Shown in pieces: positions 6,389-11,193 of a stretch of DNA of 11,193 bases. The stretch comes from Chloroflexia bacterium (GTDB lineage: Bacteria > Chloroflexota > Chloroflexia > QHBQ01 > JADMIH01), in assembly GCA_025927935.1 (NCBI GenBank), contig JAICKM010000161.1:1-11193 (forward strand), given 5' to 3'. Position numbers and translations under genes: made by a program. Numbering within the stretch: position 1 is the first letter of the stretch; every line of letters begins with the position of its first letter. A model generated the notes under the pieces. The model was not told the DNA's origin. It did no database searches and saw only the letters and a list, made by a program, of their open reading frames with translations.

Positions 6389-6786
6389 GCAAGCGTCTGC
6401 GCCGGCTCGTGCTTGGCGGGCTGCTCCTGCTGATCCTGGTCGTGGGCGGAGCCGCGCTCCTGCTGGCCGGGCCGCCCACCTACAGCGACGAAACCACCAC
6501 CATCACCGCCGCGCCGGGCAGCGATTTCGCCATCCGCCTGGCCTCCAACGCCACCACCGGCTATCGCTGGGAACTGCTCACCCCGCCCAATAGCGCGGTC
6601 GTCACCCTGCGCGATTCCCGCTACGACGGCCCCGACTCGCAACTGGTGGGGGCCGGGGGTCACGAGGTCTGGACCTTCCACGCCGTCGCGCCCGGCACGA
6701 CGACCATCGGCCTGCGCTACGCCTTCGAGGATCACGATACCAACCGCCCCACCCAGGACACCGTCTTCACGGTCGTCGTCCGCTGA
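6385..6786 (+). CDS. Membrane-anchored chagasin-like (inhibitor I42) protease inhibitor
   Basis: A 133-residue protein with basic N-terminus MSKRLRR, one hydrophobic segment (about 8-29) and an outside-facing beta-rich domain (35-133). Chagasin-family proteins block papain-like cysteine proteases with three loops. Two are visible: SNATTGYRW at 54-62 (family form NPTTGYxW) and GAGG at 89-92 followed by HEVWTF. The third, usually an Arg-Pro-Trp or Arg-Pro-Phe loop, is replaced by the region LRYAFEDHDTNRPTQ (110-124), so inhibitory strength is uncertain. There is no lipobox Cys, so the N-terminus is an uncleaved anchor or an ordinary signal peptide. The ATG overlaps the MBL stop in ATGA, and the gene closes this three-gene set. 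No cysteine protease is encoded in the window. Confidence 0.85.
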   Translation: MSKRLRRLVLGGLLLLILVVGGAALLLAGPPTYSDETTTITAAPGSDFAIRLASNATTGYRWELLTPPNSAVVTLRDSRYDGPDSQLVGAGGHEVWTFHAVAPGTTTIGLRYAFEDHDTNRPTQDTVFTVVVR

Positions 6787-6800
6787 GCGGGGTTTACCGT

Positions 6801-7078
6801 TGTCACTCTGAGCGCAGCGAAGAGTCTCGTCGCGTTCGGGTCCAAGGGGTGTCACTCTGAGCGCAGCGAAGAGTCTCGTCCAAGGCATTGTCACTCTGAG
6901 CGTAGCGAAGAGTCTCGTGGGGGTCCAAGACGAGATTCTTCGCTGCGCTCAGAATGACAATTGAGGCGGGCGGCGCACCCTTCAGCAGCCCAGCCAGGGC
7001 ATTGTCACTCTGAGCGTAGCGAAGAGTCTCGTCTCATTCGGGTCCAAGACGAGATTCTTCGCTGCGCTCAGAATGACA
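6801..7078. repeat. Cluster of six copies of a 30-nt dispersed repeat
   Basis: Direct copies lie at 6801-6830, 6850-6879, 6889-6918 and 7003-7032; reverse-strand copies at 6930-6959 and 7049-7078. Core of the direct form: TGTCACTCTGAGCG, C or T, AGCGAAGAGTCTCGT. Copies 3 and 4 form an inverted pair with an 11-nt spacer, and copies 5 and 6 one with a 16-nt spacer; each pair could fold into a stem of about 30 bp with two G-U pairs and one mismatch. GTCCAAG recurs in four spacers. The reverse copies carry ATTCT/AGAAT where the direct ones carry ACTCT/AGAGT. From memory, repeats of this type are dispersed in Chloroflexota and other phyla. No gene is visible in 6787-7301. Confidence 0.9.
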
Positions 7079-7087
7079 AGCGCGGCG

Positions 7088-7109
7088 GGCGGCGCTACCG
7101 GGCGCCGCC
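7088..7109. other. GC-rich hairpin after the repeat cluster
   Basis: GGCGGCGC (7088-7095) pairs with GCGCCGCC (7102-7109) around a 6-nt loop. A second small hairpin follows at 7118-7133 (TATAAC, loop CTGA, GTTATA). Neither has a T-run. Confidence 0.4.
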
Positions 7110-7150
7110 GCGCGATCTATAACCTGAGTTATACGCCCGCCCCTTACCCA

Positions 7151-7176
7151 GGGTCAGCCAACCGGCTGGCCCTTTT
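7151..7176 (+). terminator. Predicted intrinsic (Rho-independent) terminator
   Basis: GGGTCAGCC (7151-7159) pairs with GGCTGGCCC (7164-7172), 9 bp with one T-G wobble and an AACC tetraloop, followed directly by TTTTATCT. This is the only hairpin in the window with a proper T-run. It would stop transcription coming from the hydrolase/MBL/inhibitor genes, 365 nt after the last stop, or from within the repeat cluster, and it insulates the ABC operon. Confidence 0.75.
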
Positions 7177-7227
7177 ATCTACCCCCAGCCTGACCCTCCG
7201 CCCGATCCCCTTTCGCCCCTGCGCGCC

Positions 7228-7233
7228 TACAAT
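7228..7233 (+). promoter_or_regulatory. Possible -10 element for the ABC exporter operon
   Basis: TACAAT matches five of six consensus bases and lies about 69 nt before the GTG start, downstream of the terminator, where a promoter is needed. No acceptable -35 is found 15-19 nt upstream, so this is weak. A small hairpin (CCCCGCT 7255-7261 with AGCGGGG 7267-7273) lies in the resulting leader. Confidence 0.3.
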
Positions 7234-7301
7234 AGACTCAACAAACAACCGCGCCCCCGCTCCATGAGCGGGGCGGGGCGACAAGGCAAAGGAGACAGAG
7301 A

Positions 7302-8249
7302 GTGAATACATTGGTGGAGACACAGATCCATAGCCCGGTGATCGAGGTGGCCGATCTGGTCAAGGCGTATCCGGGCGTCAAGGCCGTGGACGGCGTCAGC
7401 TTCCGGGTGGGCGCGGGCGAGATCTTCGGTCTGCTGGGGCCGAACGGCGCGGGCAAGTCGACCACGCTGAGCCTGATCGAGGGGCTGCGCCGGCCCGACG
7501 CGGGCACGGTGCGCGTGCTGGGCTTCGACCCGGCCACCCGCCCGGCGGCGGTGAAGCAGCGCATCGGCGTGCAGTTGCAGAGCACCAGCTTGCTGCCCGA
7601 CCTGACGGCGCTGGAGCAGGTGGCCCTGTTCGCCCGGCTCTATGGCCGCGCCCTGAACCGCGCCGGCGCCCTGGCCCTTCTGGAGCGCGTGGCGCTGGCC
7701 GAGAAGGCCGGCGCCCTGCCCGGCCAGCTCAGCGGCGGCCAGCAGCAGCGCCTGGCCCTGGCCCTGGCCCTGGTCAACGACCCGGAGATTATCTTCCTCG
7801 ACGAGCCGACGGCGGGCCTCGACCCGCAGGCCCGCCACAACCTGTGGGACCTCGTGCGGGCGTTGCGCGCGGAGGGCCGCACGGTGGTGCTGACCACGCA
7901 TTATATGGAAGAGGCCGAGGTGCTGTGCGAGCGGGTGGGCATCATCGACGGCGGCAAACTGCTGGCCCTCGACACGCCCGGCGCGCTGATCAACGCCATG
8001 CAAGGCACCAGCGCCATCACCACGGCAGCGGGTCTGCCCGCCGATGCCCTGGGCGCCCTGCCGGGCGTGCGCTCCGTGCAGACCGAGGGCGTGACCACGC
8101 GCCTGCAAACCGACGCCGTGCCCGACACCATCGGCGCCCTGCTCGACCTGGCCCGCCGCCAGGGCGTGGCCCTGCGCGACCTGCATATTCTACAACCCAG
8201 CCTGGAAGATGTCTTTTTGCAACTGACCGGAAGGAGTATCCGCGCATGA
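7302..8249 (+). CDS. ABC exporter ATP-binding protein, DrrA/CcmA-like ABC-2 type
   Basis: A 315-residue cytoplasmic ATPase that powers the permease encoded next. Walker A is GPNGAGKST (46-54, Lys52), the signature LSGGQQQR (143-150), Walker [13 protein letters not shown] (Asp167, Glu168) and the switch histidine His200 in TTHYMEEAE. The extra C-terminal region (about 225-315), ending near [15 protein letters not shown], is typical of drug/antibiotic and polysaccharide ABC-2 exporters. The start is GTG at 7302 with AGGAGAC about 9 nt upstream; the first conserved block ([21 protein letters not shown]) begins at residue 13. Its stop overlaps the permease start in ATGA. Substrate is unknown; DrrA-like is a family label, not a claim of drug resistance. 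Confidence 0.96.
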   Translation: MNTLVETQIHSPVIEVADLVKAYPGVKAVDGVSFRVGAGEIFGLLGPNGAGKSTTLSLIEGLRRPDAGTVRVLGFDPATRPAAVKQRIGVQLQSTSLLPDLTALEQVALFARLYGRALNRAGALALLERVALAEKAGALPGQLSGGQQQRLALALALVNDPEIIFLDEPTAGLDPQARHNLWDLVRALRAEGRTVVLTTHYMEEAEVLCERVGIIDGGKLLALDTPGALINAMQGTSAITTAAGLPADALGALPGVRSVQTEGVTTRLQTDAVPDTIGALLDLARRQGVALRDLHILQPSLEDVFLQLTGRSIRA

Positions 8250-9028
8250 ACTCGACCATGACCCAGGCGCCCGCCCGGCGGGCCGCCACCGCTTCCTCGA
8301 CTTTAGCCCCGGTGGTGCAGTTCGGCATCGCCCTGCTGCGCGCCGGGCTGAAAAACCGCGTCAGCCTGGCGAGCAGCCTGCTGACCCCGCTGTTCATGCT
8401 GGGCGTCTTCTGGCTGGTGACTAGCGACACCGCGGTGTTGCGCTTCGTCTTCCCCGGCCTGGTCAGCTTCACGGTCATGCTGGCCGGTAGCAACCACGCC
8501 ATGCGCCTGGTGATGTGGCGCGAGCAGGGCGTGTTCACCCGGCTGGCCTGCACGCCGGTGCCGGTGGGGCGGCTGGCCCTCGGCGCGGCGGGCGCCCAGG
8601 TGGCGCTCGGCTTAGTGCAGGCGCTCATCGTGATGGCTTTCGGCGTGGGGGTCGTGGGCGTGCCGGTCGATACGCTCGGCGCGCTGGTCGCCGTGGCTGT
8701 GCTGACGCTCGGCGGCGCCTGCTTCATCGCCTACGGCTCGCTGATCGGCGCGCTGGCCCGCCGCGCCGAGGTTGCCACCATGCTCTACATCTTCACGCTG
8801 CTGCCGCTGAGCTTCCTGGGCAACACCTTCATGCCGCTGGACCAGATGCCCGCCTTCGTGCGCGCCGCCGGCCCCTGGCTGCCCACAACCATGATCAGCG
8901 ACCTGGTGCGCCGGCTGCTGCTCGACGGCGCTTTGCCCGCCAATGCGTACCTGCCCGTGCTGGGCCTGCTGGTCTACACTGGTCTGTTCAGTGCCCTGGC
9001 CGTGCGCCTTTTCCGCTGGGAGCAGTAA
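8246..9028 (+). CDS. ABC-2 type transporter permease
   Basis: A 260-residue inner-membrane protein with about six membrane segments (roughly 43-61, 67-86, 113-135, 140-166, 172-193, 235-257). The motif WREQGVFTRLACTPVP (91-106) after the second segment is typical of ABC-2 permeases. PLSFLGNTFMPLDQMP and AGPWLPTTMISDLVRRLL towards the C-terminus are also characteristic. ATG at 8246 overlaps the ATPase stop and has AAGGAG about 10 nt upstream. The frame stays open upstream to 7844, but that stretch is inside the ATPase gene and is an overprint. With the ATPase it forms a complete two-gene exporter, probably working as a dimer of each subunit. Confidence 0.95.
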   Translation: MNSTMTQAPARRAATASSTLAPVVQFGIALLRAGLKNRVSLASSLLTPLFMLGVFWLVTSDTAVLRFVFPGLVSFTVMLAGSNHAMRLVMWREQGVFTRLACTPVPVGRLALGAAGAQVALGLVQALIVMAFGVGVVGVPVDTLGALVAVAVLTLGGACFIAYGSLIGALARRAEVATMLYIFTLLPLSFLGNTFMPLDQMPAFVRAAGPWLPTTMISDLVRRLLLDGALPANAYLPVLGLLVYTGLFSALAVRLFRWEQ

Positions 9029-9051
9029 GCGTCCCATTAAGTGCCACCCGT

Positions 9052-9074
9052 GGGGCCGGTTGCAAACCGGCCCC
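9052..9074. repeat. Palindrome between convergent genes (REP-like, copy 2)
   Basis: GGGGCCGGTT, loop GCA, AACCGGCCCC: a 10-bp perfect stem. Its inner 19 nt (9054-9072) match the palindrome at 4806-4824 in 18 of 19 bases. It starts 23 nt after the ABC permease stop, and its last base touches the stop codon of the convergent glycosyltransferase gene, a position suited to ending both transcripts. There is no T-run on either side. Confidence 0.6.
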
Positions 9075-10435
9075 TACACCGCATCCTCCTGCGCGACCAG
9101 GGCCGGTTCCCGGCTGGGCGCCGGGGGGCGGGTTTCGGGCGGGGCGAGCGCGCCACGCACCATGATGCCCACCAGGGCGAGGAAGAGCGCGAGGATGTAC
9201 ATCGTGCGCGGGATGGGCAGCAGGGGCAGGGGCGCGGCCAGGGCCAGGGCGCGGAAGCCCCACGAGGCCGCGAAGCCGAGCCACGGCCAGCGCGGCGCGC
9301 TGCGCACCGTGTCCCACAGCAGCACCAGGGCCAGCGGGAGCTGATAATAGTGGCTGCCCACCCACTTGCCGAGCACGATCTGGAGCACGCCGCCCAGCGC
9401 GACCAGCGCCAGGAGCCGGCTGTCGATCAGCCCCACCGGCCCGCGCCGCCGTGCCCAGACCAGGATCGCCAGCGGCAGCAGCACGGCGGCGGCGACGAGG
9501 ACCGTGTTGCTGTAGGCCAGGATCGCGGCGTGCGCCTGGCTGTAGGCCGCCGAATCGGCGCCCAGGCCCGCCGCCAGCCACTCGTCGAGCCAGACGGGCA
9601 GGCCGGGGCCGAACGGGATCAGCCGGCCCGGCAGCGTGACGAGGGCGTAGACCGCCCCGCCGGGGTCGGCCAGCACGGCGGGCGCGAAGAAGGCGGCGCC
9701 AACGCTCCCGGCCACCGCGCCCCAGGCAAGACCCCGGCGCAGCCCCGTGCCCTGGCCCCCGCCGAACAGCAATACCAGGCCCAGCGGCGCGAGTTCGAGC
9801 GCGCTGGTCTGCTTGGCGGCCAGGGCCAGCCCCGCGCACACCGCGCCCAGAACGAGCCGGTGGGGGGTCAGCCGCAGGGCCAGCAGCAGCAATAGCAGCA
9901 CCAGCCCCTCGTGGTGGTTGCGCGAGGCCGAGACCTGAAGCAGCCCGGTCAGGCCGAGCGTCAAGAGGATACCCAGGAACAGCGCCACCTCGTCCGCGGC
10001 GGGCCGCCAGGCGCGCGCCAGCCGGCGCACCTCGGCCATCGCCAGCACGTCGGCCACCAGCAGCGGGAAGGCGATCAGCCGGTAGGCGAGTTCGTCGCTG
10101 CCGCCCACGCTGGCCGCCAGGGGCGTGCCGCCCAACGCATCGGCGAGCGCGACGAACGGCGCCAGCACCAGGGCCAGCAGCGGCGAGTAGGAGTAGGCGA
10201 CGCCCAGCGGCGGGGCGGCGATGATCGAGAAGTCGGGCCGGAACTCGTAGATGCGCCAGGAGCCGTCCAGAATATGGCGGGCGGCGTCGACAAACCAGAG
10301 CTGATCGCCGTTCTGCCAACCGCTCCAGCGCCCGGCCATGCCCAGCGCCACATAGCCCACATACAGCGCCAGGTATAGCCGGCCCCACTGCGGCGCCTCG
10401 CGCGCCACGTCGATCTTGGTTGCGCCGGCGATCAC
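9074..10435 (-). CDS. Polytopic membrane glycosyltransferase-like protein (GT87 / DUF2029-like, GT-C fold)
   Basis: A 453-residue protein with about ten hydrophobic segments. Enzymes of this kind transfer a sugar from a polyprenyl-phosphate donor on the outer face of the membrane. After the first segment (about 19-35) comes a loop with NGDQLWFVDAARHILDGSWRIY (Asp44, Asp50), then AYSYSPLLALVLAPF. This arrangement of acidic residue, helix, GxxxIY and YxYxP before the next membrane segment resembles the GT87/DUF2029 family. The C-terminus is a short Pro-rich tail. The start is GTG at 10435; an in-frame TAG 18 nt upstream rules out anything longer, and no clear ribosome-binding site precedes it, so a downstream start is possible. 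It converges with the ABC operon. Substrate is unknown; membrane topology is certain, family likely. Confidence 0.82.
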   Translation of the reverse strand: MIAGATKIDVAREAPQWGRLYLALYVGYVALGMAGRWSGWQNGDQLWFVDAARHILDGSWRIYEFRPDFSIIAAPPLGVAYSYSPLLALVLAPFVALADALGGTPLAASVGGSDELAYRLIAFPLLVADVLAMAEVRRLARAWRPAADEVALFLGILLTLGLTGLLQVSASRNHHEGLVLLLLLLALRLTPHRLVLGAVCAGLALAAKQTSALELAPLGLVLLFGGGQGTGLRRGLAWGAVAGSVGAAFFAPAVLADPGGAVYALVTLPGRLIPFGPGLPVWLDEWLAAGLGADSAAYSQAHAAILAYSNTVLVAAAVLLPLAILVWARRRGPVGLIDSRLLALVALGGVLQIVLGKWVGSHYYQLPLALVLLWDTVRSAPRWPWLGFAASWGFRALALAAPLPLLPIPRTMYILALFLALVGIMVRGALAPPETRPPAPSREPALVAQEDAV

Positions 10436-10483
10436 GGGCCGAGGCCGGAACTACACATAACACACATGAACGGCATCACCTTT

Positions 10484-10500
10484 CGGGCGCGGGGCGCCCG
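10484..10500. other. Hairpin upstream of the glycosyltransferase gene
   Basis: CGGGCGC (10484-10490) and GCGCCCG (10494-10500) form a 7-bp stem with a GGG loop, about 50 nt before the GTG start, inside the likely leader of the minus-strand transcript. Confidence 0.35.
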
Positions 10501-10516
10501 CTAATTTGGCAATGCT

Positions 10517-10545
10517 ACTATACCCGATTCCGGCAAAAAGGGCAG
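10517..10545 (-). promoter_or_regulatory. Possible weak promoter for the glycosyltransferase gene
   Basis: On the minus strand, TATAGT (10522-10517) matches five of six -10 bases, with CTGCCC (10545-10540) at 17-nt spacing matching only three of six -35 bases. It would start transcription about 75 nt before the GTG at 10435. It lies in a short AT-rich island (10501-10540) in otherwise GC-rich DNA. Confidence 0.35.
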
Positions 10546-10580
10546 GGGTCCGCGGTGTGCTCCGCACCGCCGAGAATTTA

Positions 10581-10778
10581 CTGCGCGCGACGGCCCGATT
10601 AAAATCGGGACTCCGCCTGCGCGCGACGGCCCGCGTTAAATCGGGCGCCGATCCCCACCCCGCTCCCGGAGTCCCGATTTTAATCGGGCGGCTGCCGGGG
10701 AGAGCCGGAGTCCCGAGTAAACGCAAGCCGCCGGGGGAGCCGGAGTCCCGATTTTAAGCGGGCGGCTGCCGGGGGAGC
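10581..10778. repeat. Palindromic and tandem repeat array with CCCGATT-AA-AATCGGG core
   Basis: Two units in one orientation (10581-10610 and 10617-10645, each starting CTGCGCGCGACGGCCCG) face three tandem units in the other orientation (10667-10705, 10706-10740, 10741-10778, each starting CGGAGTCCCGA and ending in GAGC). The core palindrome is CCCGATTAAAATCGGG at 10594-10609, and its inverse at 10673-10688; copies at 10630-10645 and 10748-10763 are slightly altered and the middle tandem unit has lost it. The 22 bases at 10594-10615 and 10667-10688 are perfect inverted repeats. No convincing gene lies in 10436-10815; the short open frames there are made of repeat sequence. Confidence 0.85.
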
Positions 10779-10779
10779 C

Positions 10780-10794
10780 GGCAGTGCATCTGCC
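10780..10794. other. Small hairpin just after the MFS gene
   Basis: GGCAG (10780-10784) pairs with CTGCC (10790-10794) around TGCAT, about 22 nt beyond the MFS stop codon on the minus strand. It has no T-run; it may mark the 3' end of that transcript. Confidence 0.3.
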
Positions 10795-10815
10795 AACCGG
10801 CAGGCGCGCCGCTAC

Positions 10816-11193
10816 TCAGTCCTGGGGCGACAACGCGCCGGGCACGCGGGGTTCGTCGCGGTCGGGCGCGGGCGTGCCGGACCGGGCGCGGCGGGGCAGC
10901 AGCAGCAGGCCGAGCACCCCGGCCAGGGCGGTGATGGCGGCGGCCAGATCCAGCATCGGCACGATGCCCACAACCTCGCCCAAGGCCCCGGCCAGCCCCA
11001 CCGCCACCAGCCCGATCAGCGCGTTGGTGGTGCCCAGCGCCCCGTAGATGCGCCCCCGGTATGGATCGGGCGTGCCGGCTTGCAGCAGGCTGGTGGCGGC
11101 CACATTCGCCCCGATCACCACCACGGTCATCAGGCAAATCAGGACCGCCGCACTTTCCAGCCGGGTCTGGTTGTAGATCACCAGCATGAACCC
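10816..11193 (-). CDS. MFS transporter, C-terminal part (N-terminus cut by window edge)
   Basis: The last 125 residues of a membrane transporter; the frame is open at 11193, so its start lies outside the window. About three membrane segments are visible: AVLICLMTVVVIGANVAA, IGLVAVGLAGALGEVVGI and LAAAITALAGVLGLLLLP. The loop TPDPYRGRIYGALGTTNALIG carries the RGR motif seen between helices of the second half of many MFS drug/metabolite exporters. A charged Pro/Arg-rich tail follows the last helix. Family is fairly clear; substrate is unknown. Confidence 0.85.
   Translation of the reverse strand, partial: GFMLVIYNQTRLESAAVLICLMTVVVIGANVAATSLLQAGTPDPYRGRIYGALGTTNALIGLVAVGLAGALGEVVGIVPMLDLAAAITALAGVLGLLLLPRRARSGTPAPDRDEPRVPGALSPQD

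Noticed and set aside
6801..7078. CRISPR array
   Set aside because: Repeats occur in both orientations with spacers of 10 to 43 nt that themselves share GTCCAAG, and no cas gene is present.
7073..7267. 64-codon plus-strand open frame after the repeat cluster
   Set aside because: It begins in a repeat copy and runs through the GC hairpin and the intrinsic terminator. It has no ribosome-binding site.
8988..10463. 491-codon minus-strand frame overlapping the glycosyltransferase gene
   Set aside because: It is Arg/Gly/Ala-rich without hydrophobic segments; the alternative frame 9074-10435 gives a coherent polytopic membrane protein.
10420..10757. Short open frames of 60-91 codons on both strands
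   Set aside because: They are made of the repeat array and change meaning with each repeat unit. No recognisable protein.

Overview
The window is GC-rich bacterial DNA (about 70-73% GC in the lines I counted inside genes). The gene families fit a Chloroflexota (Chloroflexia-like) genome: a multi-domain class III cyclase followed by an ATPase region, a NarL-type GAF histidine kinase, a polytopic GT87-like glycosyltransferase and an ABC-2 exporter. Heptamer CTGACCA-type repeats and TCACTCTGAGCG-type dispersed repeats between the genes fit the same group. This assignment is inference, since no rRNA or marker gene is present. I see no phage, plasmid, CRISPR, tRNA or rRNA.

Layout. (1) 1-2058, minus strand: a soluble-adenylyl-cyclase-like protein cut by the left edge, preceded by a small RibD-C/dihydrofolate-reductase-like gene of clearly lower GC. 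(2) 2059-2427: a divergent regulatory region. It has one good promoter firing each way and, between them, a roughly 113-bp inverted pair of degenerate heptamer arrays. (3) 2428-4790, plus: a two-component pair, membrane GAF histidine kinase plus NarL/FixJ response regulator, with stop and start overlapping by 4 nt. (4) 4891-6786, plus: a three-gene set made of an unfamiliar protein with alpha/beta-hydrolase-like features, a metallo-beta-lactamase-fold hydrolase and a membrane-anchored chagasin-like protease inhibitor; the last two overlap by 4 nt. (5) 6787-7301: a gene-free stretch with six copies of a 30-nt dispersed repeat, an intrinsic terminator and a weak promoter. (6) 7302-9028, plus: an ABC-2 exporter, ATPase and permease, again with a 4-nt overlap. 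(7) 9074-10435, minus: a GT87-like membrane glycosyltransferase convergent with the exporter. (8) 10436-10815: a second gene-free stretch of palindromic and tandem repeats. (9) 10816-11193, minus: the C-terminal end of an MFS transporter cut by the right edge.

The genes form short, independent transcription units rather than one pathway: signalling (cyclase, two-component pair), export (ABC-2, MFS), envelope glycosylation (GT87-like) and the unfamiliar hydrolase/MBL/inhibitor set. The most unusual content lies between genes. The 30-nt repeat shows a paired base change that preserves a small internal hairpin. The same 19-nt palindrome follows two different operons. The heptamer inverted repeat sits in the divergent promoter region and supplies the kinase promoter's -35 element. 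The sequence alone shows no clearly new defence or mobile system.
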